A stretch of DNA of 64,000 nt from CAWAND01 sp963807065 (GTDB lineage Bacteria; Chloroflexota; Anaerolineae; Anaerolineales; E44-bin32): assembly GCA_963807065.1 (NCBI GenBank), contig CAWDZQ010000004.1, positions 1,419,034-1,483,033 on the forward strand. Direction: 5' to 3'. Below, piece by piece: positions 54,610 to 64,000 of this stretch. Positions within the stretch are counted from its first letter, which is position 1. Every line of letters starts with the position of its first letter. The notes beneath the pieces were generated by a model that had not been told where the DNA came from, did not search any database, and was given only the letters and a program-made list of their open reading frames with translations. Made by a program: the position numbers and the translations under genes.

Positions 54610-55453
54610 ATGAGACGGCAAGCCATTGTTGCGGAACTTCCACTCGTGGGGCCGGCACGGACCGAGACGGGGGCGGACGACGAGCTCACATCGCAGCCCA
54701 GTTGTGTCGGAGAACCCGGATGGCAGCGGTCCGTTCGCGATCGTTTGCGATCACGCCTCGAATCGAGTGCCAGAGGCCTATCTGTCGTTCGGGTTCGAGG
54801 ACGATGCGCTGGCTACGCACATCGCCTGGGATCCCGGCGCGCTCGGGGTGGCGCGGCACTTGTCGGAGCGGCTGGACGCGCCGCTCATTTGGCCGGACGT
54901 CTCCCGCCTCGTCATCGATTGCAACCGCCCGCCCGAGGCTGGCAGTCTCATCGTCGCTGAAAGTGAGGGCCGGCCGGTGCCGGCCAACCGCGCGGTAACC
55001 GAAGCCGAGCGCGCGCGGCGGCTTGCCGACATCCACGTCCCCTATCATGCCGCCATCGATGCCTGTCTCGACCGCAGGCGCGCTCGGGGACTGGAGACCG
55101 CACTCGTCGCCATTCACTCCTTCACGCCGGTCTATCTCGGCAAGACGCGCCCGTGGCATGTCGGCATCGTTTTCGACGACGATCGCCGGGTGGCAGACGT
55201 CCTTCTCGACGGCCTCAAGGCCGATCCTTCTCTAATCGTCGGCGCCAACGAACCCTATTCGCCGGCGGACCAGGTCTATTACACCGTGGCACGCCACGCG
55301 GCCCCGCGCGGTCTCCCCGCGACCATGGTCGAAATTCGTAACGACGTGATCGCCGACGCGGCCAGCCAACACGATTGGGCGGAGCGACTGGCCAACATTC
55401 TCAATGCGACCCAGCAGGCTTGGCTGGAGTCGAATGACTACGCCGCGGTGTGA
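54610..55453 (+). CDS. N-formylglutamate amidohydrolase-family protein
   Basis: The family body is clear: AIVCDHASNRVPEAYLSFGF, THIAWDPGALGVARHLSERLDAPLIWPDVSRLVIDCNRP, VAIHSFTPVYLGKTRPWHVGI and MVEIRNDVI. The likely start is the ATG at 54610 (MRRQAIVAELPLVG), with one base lost near 54690; an internal TTG at 54626 keeps the long frame. These zinc hydrolases release formate from N-formylglutamate, or act on related gamma-substituted amides. Next to a gamma-glutamyl ligase it could hydrolyse the glutamylated end product. Confidence 0.8.
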
Positions 55454-55533
55454 AATCTTGCATTTGGTCTTGGTGCTCGCCTGTCCGGAATGATTGCACA
55501 AACCAGCAGCAGTGACTCGAACGTAGAGAGCGC

Positions 55534-56046
55534 ATGCCCAAGGGGATAAGACTCTTCGTCCGCTATGTCGACGCGGTGAACTACGCCGTCGGTCGCTTCG
55601 CGATGTATTTGTTCTTCGTGCTCGGCGGGGTGCTGATTTACGCGACGCTGTCGAGGGTCGTCGCCGGAATCCCGATCAACTGGGCAATCGAGCTGTCGCA
55701 ATTCGTGCTGTCGGCTTACTACCTGCTCGGCGGCGCCTATTCCATGCAGCTTAACGGCCATGTACGCATGGACCTGCTCTACGCCAGCCGCTCGCCGCGG
55801 GACCGTGCGATCACGGACGCGATCACGATCCTGGTCGTGATCTTCTATCTCGTCGTGCTGTTTCTTGGCGGCATCTCGGCCACCGACTACGCCATCACCT
55901 ACCAGCAGAAGAACTACTCCTCCTGGGCGCCGCTGCTGTGGCCGATCAAGGTGATCATGACCATCGGCATCTTTCTCATGCTGCTGCAGACGATCTCGAT
56001 CTTCTTCAAGGACGTGGCTGCGGCGCGGGGGCAGCCGATCGAATGA
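55534..56046 (+). CDS. TRAP transporter small membrane subunit (DctQ)
   Basis: 170 residues with four membrane helices (about 20-42, 55-75, 95-118, 135-157). VVAGIPINWAIELSQFVLSAYYLLGGAYSMQLNGHVRMDLLY matches DctQ. It overlaps dctM by 4 bp (ATGA). It helps the large subunit take up organic acids or amines from the periplasm using an ion gradient. Confidence 0.88.
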   Translation: MPKGIRLFVRYVDAVNYAVGRFAMYLFFVLGGVLIYATLSRVVAGIPINWAIELSQFVLSAYYLLGGAYSMQLNGHVRMDLLYASRSPRDRAITDAITILVVIFYLVVLFLGGISATDYAITYQQKNYSSWAPLLWPIKVIMTIGIFLMLLQTISIFFKDVAAARGQPIE

Positions 56047-57368
56047 GTTCTGAATTCATCACCCTCTTTATGTTCGCCACGATGATGCTGCTGCTGCTGA
56101 CGGGGCAGCGCGTCTTCGGCGTTATCGGCTTCGTCGGCACCGCGGCCGCCCTGTGGCTCTGGGGCGAAGGCTCGTTCGAGATGCCGTTCAACGCCAGCTT
56201 CCAGGTGTTGAACTGGTATCCCCTGATCACCGTGCCGTTCTTCGTGTTCATGGGCTACATGATGTCGGAGTCCGGTATCGCCAGCAATCTGTACCGGATG
56301 TTCCATGTCTGGTTCGGATCGATCAACGGCGGTCTCGCGCTGGGCACCATCGGACTCATGGTGCTGATCTCCTGCATGAACGGTCTGTCCGTCGCGGGCA
56401 TGGCCATCGGCGCCACGATCGCGCTGCCGGAGCTGCTGCGGCGCGGCTACGACAAGTCCATGGTGACCGGCGTGGTCCAGGCGGGCAGTTCGCTCGGCAT
56501 TCTGATCCCGCCAAGCGTCGTTCTCGTGCTTTACGCCATGATCGCGCGCCAGCCGGTGCTCCAGCTATGGATCGCCGGCATCCTGCCCGGGCTGATGATG
56601 GCCGCCATCTTCATGGTCTACATCTACATCCGCTGCCGGATCAACCCGACCCTCGGGCCGTCGCTGTCGCCGGAGGAGCTGTCCCAGATCACGTTGCGCG
56701 AGAAGCTCTCGCTGCTGCGCGAAGGGGTCATGCCGCTGGCGATCTTCGGCATCATGATGGGCATGTTCCTGACCGGCACCACCAGCCTCGTCGAAAGCTC
56801 AGCCGTCGGCGCGCTGCTCACTGTGATCGGCGCCGTGATCGAGCGCAAGTTCTCCTGGCAAGTGATGGAGGCTTCGCTTCGGAACACGCTGTCGGTGACC
56901 TGCATGTTCCTGTGGCTCATCCTGGCGGCGCTTTGTTTCAGCGCCGTCTATGACGGTCTCGGCGCGGTCAAGGCCATCGAGAGCCTGCTGGTGAACACCT
57001 GGGACTTCGACCCGTGGACGATCCTGATCCTGATGCTGATCTCCTTCATCGTCATGGGCGCCTTCCTCGACGACACCGCCATGCTGGTGATCGTGGCCCC
57101 GCTCTACATTCCGCTGGTTATCAAGCTTGGTTTCAATCCGATCTGGTTCGGCGTGCTTTATACGGTCACTTGCCAGATCGCATACATCACGCCGCCGTTC
57201 GGATACAATCTGTTCCTGATGCGCGCGATGGCGCCGCCCGAGATTACGCTGATGGACATTTACCGTTCCATCATCCCATTCTTCATCCTGATGGTGATTT
57301 CCTTGATCATCCTCATAATGTTTCCGCAGATCACGTTGTGGCTACCCGAGCTCTATGCCGGAAGATGA
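56043..57368 (+). CDS. TRAP transporter large membrane subunit (DctM)
   Basis: 441 residues, intact, with about 12 membrane helices. GYMMSESGIASNLYRMF, VQAGSSLGILIPPSVVLVLYAMI (the conserved G-x-x-x-PPS loop) and CQIAYITPPFGYNLFLMRAM are hallmarks of the DctM/ion transporter fold. It overlaps dctQ by 4 bp. The solute receptor gene follows 127 bp downstream. Confidence 0.92.
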   Translation: MSSEFITLFMFATMMLLLLTGQRVFGVIGFVGTAAALWLWGEGSFEMPFNASFQVLNWYPLITVPFFVFMGYMMSESGIASNLYRMFHVWFGSINGGLALGTIGLMVLISCMNGLSVAGMAIGATIALPELLRRGYDKSMVTGVVQAGSSLGILIPPSVVLVLYAMIARQPVLQLWIAGILPGLMMAAIFMVYIYIRCRINPTLGPSLSPEELSQITLREKLSLLREGVMPLAIFGIMMGMFLTGTTSLVESSAVGALLTVIGAVIERKFSWQVMEASLRNTLSVTCMFLWLILAALCFSAVYDGLGAVKAIESLLVNTWDFDPWTILILMLISFIVMGAFLDDTAMLVIVAPLYIPLVIKLGFNPIWFGVLYTVTCQIAYITPPFGYNLFLMRAMAPPEITLMDIYRSIIPFFILMVISLIILIMFPQITLWLPELYAGR

Positions 57369-57495
57369 CGAGCGGGCGCCAACCCGCCATGCCGATGACC
57401 GGGAGAAAGTGCGCATGTGGGTGCGTTCGACGGAGTGAGAATTTCGACCAGGCTGTGTGCAGACGCTTCGTTTTGTGGCTCAACAGGGAGTAGCG

Positions 57496-58576
57496 ATGAT
57501 GACCAAAGATGCCAAAGTTAGTACCCCAGTTAGCAAACGTGATTTCTTGAAGAAGGCTGGGCTTGTCACGGCCGGCGCCGCAGCGGCGACCGTGGCGGCC
57601 CCCCACGTGGCAAGGGCCGCACCGATCAAGTGGCGGCTCCAGACCTATGCCGGCCCGGCTCTCGCCGAGCACGTCGTCACGAACTCGATCAACGTCTTCA
57701 ACAAGGCGGCGAACGGCGAGATGGAGATCGAGCTTTTCACCGCCGACCAGCTTGTGCCTCAAGGCGAGCTGTTCCGCGCCGTCCAGGCCGGCACCATCGA
57801 TGCCGCCCAGAGCGACGACGATTCGGCGGCGGCCCCGGTCGACGTCCGGGTGTTCGCGGCCTACTTCCCGTTCGCCTCGCGCTACTCCCTCGACGTCCCG
57901 ACGCTGTGGGAGTGGTACGGCCTGAAGGAGATCTGGGAGGAGGCCTATTCCGAGGTCCCGAACGTGACCTGGCTCAGCACCGGATCATGGGACCCGTGCA
58001 ACTTCGCCACCACCAAGCCGATCCGCTCGGTTGAGGATCTCAAGGGCTTGCGCGTCTACATGTTCCCGACGGGCGGCCAGTTCATGCAGCAGTTCGGCGT
58101 GGTGCCGGTGTCGTTGCCGTACGAAGACGTGCAGCCCGCAATCCAAACCGGCGAGCTCGACGGCATCTGCCTGGTGCGGCATTACCGAGTGCTACACCGT
58201 GGGCTGGGCCGACGTCACCAAATACTATCTGACCAACAACATCTCCGGCGCGTGGGCCGGGTCCTATTTCGTCAACACCGAAAAATGGAAGGAAGTGCCG
58301 CCGCATCTGCAGCAGCTGTTCAAGATGTGCATCGACTGGTCGCACTACTACCGGCTGCATTGGTATTGGTGGGGCGAGGCGCATTACCGCACCACCGGCG
58401 GCAAGCTGGAGTTGACCACCATCCCCGACGCCGAATGGAAGACCGTCGAGGACAAGGCCATGATGTTCTGGGACGAGATTGCCAAGACCAGCCCGCGCTG
58501 CGCCAAGGTCGTGGAGATCCTCAAGAAATACAACGAGACCATGGCGAAGGCCGGTCCTCCCTACCGTTGCGCCTAG
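57496..58576 (+). CDS. TRAP transporter solute-binding protein (DctP), frameshifted
   Basis: ATG at 57496 after CAGGGAGTAGCG. A twin-arginine-like leader (SKRDFLKKAGLVTAGAAAATVAAPHVARA) precedes a DctP fold: LRVYMFPTGGQFMQQFGVVPVSLPYEDV and YLTNNISGAWAGSYFVNTEKWKEVPPHL. One base is gained near 58180 (GELDGI). The solute is unknown. Linkage to the glutamylation genes suggests an amine, amino alcohol or related acid. Confidence 0.87.
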
Positions 58577-58596
58577 GCTGGCAACGCACCATATCA

Positions 58597-58628
58597 ACCC
58601 GCGCGGTCCTGGACCGCGCGGGTCCTTT
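58597..58628 (+). terminator. Rho-independent terminator after the TRAP genes
   Basis: ACCCGCGCGGTCC (58597-58609) and GGACCGCGCGGGT (58611-58623) form a long perfect stem with a minimal loop, followed by CCTTTTT. It ends the TRAP transcript 30 bp before the ligase gene, which must have its own promoter or depend on readthrough. Confidence 0.88.
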
Positions 58629-58657
58629 TTGAACTCTCAAACAATCCGAAGTCCGCC

Positions 58658-60036
58658 ATGACGGGCCTATTGACGCTGGAAGAGTTGCGGGCGGCGGCCG
58701 ATCGTGGCGAGATCGACACGGTCGTCGTCTGCTTCCCCGACATGCAGGGCCGCCTGGTCGGCAAGCGCATGCAGGCCAATTTCTTCCTCGACGGCGCCTA
58801 CGAGGAAACCCACGGCTGCGACTACCTGCTCGCCAACGACATCGACATGGAGCCGGTGCCGGGCTACGCCGTCGCCAACTGGGAAAAGGGCTACGGCGAC
58901 TTCGTCATGAAGCCTGACCTGGCGACGCTGCGGCGCACGCCCTGGCTGCCGGCGACGGCACTCGTGCTCTGCGACGTGGTCGACCACCATCATCACCAGC
59001 CGCTGGCGCATAGCCCGCGCGCGATGCTGCAGCAAGCAGATCGCGCGGCTCGAGGCCATGAACATGTCGGCGCTGCTTCGCCTCCGAGCTCGAGTTCTAT
59101 CTGTTCGACGAGACCTACGAGACGGCGGCGGCGAAGGGCTTGGACCGGACATCAAGACCGCCGGCAGCTACATCCAGGACTACCACGTCTTCCAGACCAC
59201 CAAGGAAGAAGGCGTGATGCGGGCCATCCGCAACGGCCTGCAGGGCGCCGGCATCCCGGTCGAGAACTCGAAGGGCGAATGGGGCCCGGGCCAGGAGGAG
59301 ATCAACGTCCGCTACGCCGACGCGCTCGACCATGGCCGACCGGCACGTCATCCTGAAGAACGGCTGCAAGGAGATCGCCTACCTGCACGGCAAGGCCGTC
59401 ACCTTCATGGCCAAGTGGCGCTACGACCTCGCCGGGTCATCGAGCCACATCCACGCTTCGCTGTGGGACGCCGCCGGCAAGACGCCGCTGTTCCTCGATC
59501 CCGACGGCGAGTACGGCATGTCGGCGCTGATGCGCCACTACGTGGCCGGCCAGCTCGCCTATGCGCGCGAGATCACCTGGTTCCTCGCGCCCTACATCAA
59601 CTCCTACAAGCGCTTCCAGGCCGGCACCTTCGCGCCGACCAAGGCGATCTGGTCGCTCGACAACCGCACCGCCGGCTTCCGCCTGTGCGGCGCCGACACC
59701 AAGGCGATCCGCATCGAGTGCCGCATCGGCGGCGCCGACCTCAACCCCTATCTCGCCTTCGCCGCGCTGCTCGCCGCCGGCCTTGCCGGCATCGAGGAGA
59801 AGCTCGAGCTGGAAGCCGGCCTTCGCCGGCGACGCCTATCAGGGCAAGACGCTGCCCGAGGTGCCGAAGACCCTGCGCGAGGCGACGGAGCTGATGCGCG
59901 AGCTCGAAGATGCTGCGGGCGGCCTTCGGCGACGACGTCATCGACCACTACGTCCACACCGCGCGAGTGGGAGCAGTTCGAATACGACCGCCGGGTCACC
60001 GACTGGGAACTGAAGCGCGGCTTCGAGCGGTATTGA
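58658..60036 (+). CDS. Glutamine-synthetase-family gamma-glutamyl-amine ligase, frameshifted
   Basis: MTGLLTLEELRAAADRGEIDTVVVCFPDMQGRLVGKR is the N-terminal beta-grasp of the family. After one-base changes near 59000, 59090, 59140, 59330, 59820, 59910 and 59965, the core KAVTFMAKWRYDLAGSSSHIHASLWD (ATP/metal site), INSYKRFQAGTFAPTKAIWSLDNRTAGFR and ECRIGGADLNPYLAFAALLA remain. About 455 residues. It resembles GlnT/GMAS/PuuA-like enzymes that join glutamate to ammonia, methylamine or other amines. The actual amine is unknown. Confidence 0.8.
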
Positions 60037-60063
60037 AGCGCTCAGAGGACACGGAAGACATCA

Positions 60064-61456
60064 TGACTGAGACTGTGAAGATCATCTCCCCCGTCGACGG
60101 CTCGGTCTATGCCGAGCGGCCGGTCGCGACCGACGCCGACGATCGAGGCCGCGCTGTCGCGGCCCGCGAGCGCGCTGCCAGCGCGAATGGGCGGCCGTTG
60201 CCGGTCGCCGAGCGCGGCGCGCTACATGCTCGCCTTCCTCGACGCGATGCTGGCGATGAACGACGAGATCGTGCCGCGAACTCGCCTGGCAGATGGGCCG
60301 GCCGGTCCGCTACGGCGGCGAGAAGGGCGGCGTCGAGGAGCGCGCGCGCTACATGGTCGGCGATCGCCGAGGAGGCGCTCAGCCCGATCGACCCGCCGGA
60401 GAAGGACGGCTTCCGCCGCTACATCACGCGCGAGCCGCTCGGCCTCGTGCTGGTCATCGCGCCGTGGAACTATCCCTATCTCACCGCCGTCAACATCGAT
60501 CGTGCCCGGCGCTGATGGCCGGCAACGCCGTGATCCTCAAGCACGCCGCCCAGACGCTGCTGGTCGGCGAGCGCTTCCCGAGGCCTTCGACAGGCCGGCC
60601 TGCCCAAGGGCCTGTTCCAGAACCTCGTGCTGTCGCCACGGCAGACCGAGACGCTGATCGGCTCCGGCGCAGGTCGACCACGTCAACTTCACCGGCTCGG
60701 TCGCCGGCGGCCGCGCCATCGAGCGGGCCGCGGCCGGCACGTTCACGTCGCTCGGCCTGGAGCTCGGCGGCAAGGATCCGGCCTATGTGCGCGCCGACGC
60801 CAAGCTCGACCATGCCATCGAGAATCTGGTCGACGGCGCGTTCTTCAATTCCGGCCAGTGCTGCTGCGGCATCGAGCGCATCTATGTCGCACGCGAACGT
60901 CTACGACGACTTCGTCGAGGGCTTCGTCGACCTCACCCGGAAATATGTGCGTCGGCGATCCGCTCGACCGGCGACCACGCTCGGGCCGATGGCGCGCGGC
61001 CGCTCGCCGATCACGTGCGCGAGCAGATCGACGAGGCGCTGCGCAAGGGCGCCACGCGCGCTCATCGACATGAAGGTGCGACGGCGACCGGCCGGCTCGC
61101 CCTATCTCGCGCCGGAGGTGCTGACCGACGTCAACCACCAGATGGCGGTGATGCGCGAGGAGAGCTTCGGCCCGGTGGTCGGCATCATGAAGGTGCGCGA
61201 CGACGACGAGGCGATCGACGCTGATGAACGACAGCCCCTACGGGCTGACCGCCTCGATCTGGACGCGCGACATCGACGCGCCGCCGACGCTCGGCGACCG
61301 GATCGAGACCGGCACGGTCTTCATGAACCGCTGCGACTATCTCGACCCGCATCTGGCCTGGACCGGCGTCAAGGACACCGGCCGCGGCGGCGCGCTGTCG
61401 AAATCGGCTACGACAGCCTGACCCAGCCGAAGAGCTTCCATCTGCGCGACGTCTGA
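60064..61456 (+). CDS. Aldehyde dehydrogenase (NAD(P)+), frameshifted
   Basis: ATG at 60064. REPLGLVLVIAPWNYPYLTAVN, LELGGKDPAYVRADAKLDHAIENLVDGAFFNSGQCCCGIERIYV (catalytic Glu in LELGG, Cys in GQC), REESFGPVVGIMKV and SPYGLTASIWT are in order through at least ten one-base changes. About 462 residues. It would oxidise the aldehyde formed by the alcohol dehydrogenase, possibly on a gamma-glutamyl carrier. Confidence 0.85.
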
Positions 61457-61482
61457 CCCATCCTCGCATCTCGGAACACGAC

Positions 61483-62668
61483 ATGAGCACACCGACCGCC
61501 AACTGGAGCTACCCGACCGCCATCCGCTTCGGCCCCGGCCGCATCGCGGAGCTGCGCCGACGCCTGCCGCGCCGCGGGCATCGCCCGCCCGCTGCTCGTC
61601 ACCGATCCGGGTCTCGCCAAGCTGCCGATCACCGCAGACGACGCTGGACCTCCTCGAAGCAGGCCGGGCTTCCCGCGGCGCTGTTCGCCGACGTGCAAGC
61701 CCAACCCGGTGGAGTCGAATGTCGAGGCCGGCGTCGCCGCCTTCCGCGCCGGCGGCCATGACGGCGTCATCGCCTTCGGCGGCGGCTCGGCGCTCGACGC
61801 CGGCAAGCTGATCGCCTTCATGGCCGGGCCAGACGCCGGCCGCTGTGGGACTTCGAGGATATCGGCGACTGGTGGACGCGCGCCGACGCCGACGGCGATC
61901 GCGCCGATCGTCGCCGTGCCGACCACCGCCGGCACCGGCTCGGAAGTCGGCCGCGCCGGCGTCATCACCCAACGAGGCGACCCACACCAAGAAGGTCATC
62001 TTCCACCCGAAGATGATGCCGCAGGTGGTGATCTGCGATCCCGAGCTGACGGTCGGCATGCCGCCGCTCATCACCGCCGGCACCGGCATGGACGCGCTGG
62101 CCCATTGCCTCGAGGCCTATTGCGCGCCGAGCTATCACCCCATGGCCGACGGCATCGCCGTCGAGGGCATGCGCCTCGTGTTCGAGAACCTGCCCAAGGC
62201 GGTGGCCAACGGCAACGACCTCGAAGCGCGCGCCCATATGATGAGCGCGGCCGCGATGGGCGCCACCGCCTTCCAGAAGGGTCTCGGCGCCATCCACGCG
62301 CTGTCGCACCCGGTCGGCGCGCTCTACGACACCCATCACGGCATGACCAACGGCGTGTTCATGCCCTATGTGCTCGCCTTCAACCGCCCGGCGATCGAGG
62401 ACAAGATCGAGCGCCTCGCGGGCTTCCTCGAGCATTGACGGCGGCTTCGACGGCGTTCCTCGCGGCGGTGCTCGATCTTCGCCAGCGCACCGGCATCCCC
62501 CACAGCCTCGCGCGCTCGGCGTCGATGACAGCAAGGCGGCACTGATCGTGGAGATGTCCTTGGTCGACCCGACTGCCGGCGGCAACCCGGTGCCGCTAAC
62601 CAAGGCGGGCAGCCAGAAGCTGTTCGACTGCGGCGCTCGCGGGCGATGTGGCTGCGGCCGCCTCGTGA
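61483..62668 (+). CDS. Iron-containing alcohol dehydrogenase, frameshifted
   Basis: WSYPTAIRFGPGRIAEL, HDGVIAFGGGSALDAGKLIAFM (NAD site), VAVPTTAGTGSEVGRAGVIT, MDALAHCLEAYCAPSYHP and LGAIHALSHPVGALYDTHHGMTNGVFMP give the Fe-ADH fold with its metal-binding histidines (Asp/His set in ALAH, AIHALSH, THHG). One-base changes lie near 61565, 61640, 61700, 61830, 61970, 62435, 62510 and 62630. It ends at 62668, 27 bp after which a convergent gene ends. Confidence 0.85.
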
Positions 62669-62696
62669 CGGCCATCTCTCAGCGGCTGACGGCGCC

Positions 62697-62942
62697 TCAG
62701 CGGCTGACAACGCCTCCAGGAGCGATGGGAAGCCCTGCCAGCGGGTCATCCGCTTCGGGGCGGGAAAGGTCGTAAGCGGGGCCGTAGTCGAGGGTCCAAA
62801 GCGCCCCCTGATCGACCGCAACGTCCGCGTCCGGCTGGGGGCCGGGTTGCCCGGTGCCGGGCAGTTCCGAGGCCTTGGCGGCCGGCGGCGCGGCCAAAAC
62901 GACGCTGCCGAGCATGGCCGCCACGACCGCGAACCCCTTCAT
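62697..62942 (-). CDS. Small secreted protein of unknown function
   Basis: 81 residues, ATG at 62942 preceded by GAGGAGCGG on the minus strand. MKGFAVVAAMLGSVVLAAPPAAKAS is a signal peptide. The mature part is short, Pro/Asp-rich and probably disordered. No family recognised. The 314 bp beyond its start (62943-63256) show no gene. Confidence 0.6.
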   Translation of the reverse strand: MKGFAVVAAMLGSVVLAAPPAAKASELPGTGQPGPQPDADVAVDQGALWTLDYGPAYDLSRPEADDPLAGLPIAPGGVVSR

Positions 62943-63256
62943 CCTTGCCGCTCCTCGCTTTGTCCGATCTCCTTTCTAGCTGCCGGGGTATGAAAAGATG
63001 GTTGCCGCGACACGGCAGGCCTCGGCGTTCGCCTCAGGTCGCCCCGTGTCGCAGGGGAGCGCAAAATCTGCAAAACAACCCCATGCAAAGTAGGTCTGGG
63101 ACGTGGCGATGCCGGGCACCCAGCCTCCAATTGAGGACGCAATGCAATCGGTCGAGGCAATATTTTTTCCTTCTCGCTATAAGCGAGACCGGAGGCGAAC
63201 GTTAGATTTAAGTCGCATTCAGCGGCGATGCTTCGACGTCTGAGGGAGCCTAAGTC

Positions 63257-64000
63257 GTGAGCAACATCGAAAGAAGCGGTGCTCCTTCCGCGAGCGGTGC
63301 GCAGGCCGGCGCCCCGTTCGCTGACGAGGGATGCGCCCCGAGGCGCCAAACATGCGCGACGAAGGCGACGCTTGACGAGCTTGCGTTGCTTGGCGACCTC
63401 GCGCTGCTTGAGCGGCGGCTCGGGAGGCAGTACCTGCTGCGGCGGCTCGCCCTCGAGCGCGACCACGAAGCTCAGATCTTCGGGCAGGGTACCAACTTCT
63501 TCCACCCCGAGAATTCAGCCGCCTTCCGTGCCCTGATCCGCGCCGCCCTCAAGGCGGCGGGCCTCTATGGCCGCGGCGTTCGCAACGCAACCGAAGTTGT
63601 CGTTCGGCGTAACCAAATCACCTCGCCGGGGCTACCGAGGGCTTTCCACGGCTTTACCCTGATGCAGCTCAGCGACCTTCACGTCGAGATGAGCGAAGCC
63701 GCGATGACGCGGGTGATCGATCTCATCCGGGAGGCCCGCTACGACGTCTGCGTCTCACTGGAGACTACAGAGGCGACACCCACGGGCCCTATGACGCGAC
63801 GCTCACCGGAATGGCTCGCATCGTCGACGCCATCGGAGGCCCGATCTACGGCGTCCTCGGCAACCACGACACAATTCGCTTGGTGCCGGGCTTGGAGGAG
63901 ATGGGTATCAAGATGCTGCTTAACGAGAGCGAGATCATCGAACGCCGCGGAGGCCGCATCTACCTCGGCGGTGTCGACGACGCCCACTTCTATCGGATGG
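63257..64000 (+). CDS. Metallophosphoesterase, 3' truncated by the window and frameshifted
   Basis: GTG at 63257 after GAGGGAGCC. A helical N-terminal stretch (LDELALLGDLALLERRLGRQ) precedes the calcineurin-like core: TLMQLSDLHVEM (motif DxH), LTGDYRGD (GDxxD type, after a missing base near 63752), IYGVLGNHDT (GNHD) and the start of YLGGVDDAHF. It resembles YaeI/LpxH-like phosphohydrolases. Substrate unknown. Confidence 0.78.
   Translation, partial: MSNIERSGAPSASGAQAGAPFADEGCAPRRQTCATKATLDELALLGDLALLERRLGRQYLLRRLALERDHEAQIFGQGTNFFHPENSAAFRALIRAALKAAGLYGRGVRNATEVVVRRNQITSPGLPRAFHGFTLMQLSDLHVEMSEAAMTRVIDLIREARYDVCVSLETTEATPTGPMTRRSPEWLASSTPSEARSTASSATTTQFAWCRAWRRWVSRCCLTRARSSNAAEAASTSAVSTTPTSIGW

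Noticed and set aside
1..64000. CRISPR arrays
   Set aside because: No set of short direct repeats with regular unique spacers was seen; the repeats near 564-626 are IS481 ends, and no cas-like genes are present.

Overview
The window is an environmental (metagenome-type) contig that appears to hold DNA of two unrelated bacteria. From 1 to about 45.7 kb it looks like a Chloroflexota (Anaerolineae-like) genome. Evidence for this is threonine/proline-rich linkers (TPTPT-type) in secreted proteins and CpaB, a Tad/Flp pilus operon with several TadE-like pseudopilins, and many IS481/IS110 elements. From about 45.8 kb to the end the genes are alphaproteobacterial in type: glutamate-synthase-like subunits, Amt, a TRAP transporter, a glutamine-synthetase-family ligase, aldehyde and alcohol dehydrogenases, and a ClC channel. 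No gene spans the junction, so the join may be a chimera. Single-base indels break the frames of many otherwise well-conserved genes, most densely in the right part, which points to consensus errors more than to gene decay. Frame-broken genes are reported as single units.

Region 1 (1-14.7 kb) is an integron gene-cassette array without an integrase in view. Six attC sites lie between cassettes that all read in the + direction. They have RYYYAAC/GTTRRRY boxes, imperfect dyads with extrahelical bases and a compensatory double change. Cassettes encode an unknown DUF5677-like protein, a DUF3800-like protein, a small membrane protein, a type II DNA methyltransferase with a probable endonuclease, an unknown protein and a lipoprotein. 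Three IS110-family elements of the IS1111-attC kind sit at exactly the same position inside three attC sites. A different IS110 element lies at the start of another cassette. IS481 elements bound the array. Short 22-30 bp GC-rich hairpin insertions recur in the attC sites and transposase genes.

Region 2 (14.8-28 kb, minus strand) is one long Tad pilus operon: parA, parB, a small gene, cpaB, tadZ/cpaE, tadA, tadB, tadC, two secreted proteins, an Flp-pilin-like gene, three TadE-like genes and a membrane protein. A 16-bp perfect palindrome upstream of parA is a candidate parS.

Region 3 (28.4-44.7 kb, plus strand) looks like the maintenance part of an integrative element or plasmid. It has a UvrD-like helicase, CHC2 primase, RadC, a second ParB-like protein with a C-terminal cysteine cluster, an HD-domain exonuclease-like protein, four toxin-antitoxin loci plus one remnant, and small genes separated by strong hairpins. 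It ends at the 3' half of a tRNA-Lys gene, as expected of an attachment site.

Region 4 (45.8-64 kb) carries GlxC/MgsB and GlxD/MgsC glutamate-synthase-like subunits and an ammonium transporter with a small membrane partner. These are followed by an N-formylglutamate amidohydrolase, a TRAP transporter (Q, M, P), a glutamine-synthetase-family ligase, an aldehyde dehydrogenase and an iron alcohol dehydrogenase. Together they suggest uptake and gamma-glutamylation of an amine or amino alcohol, oxidation, hydrolysis and recovery of ammonium/glutamate nitrogen.
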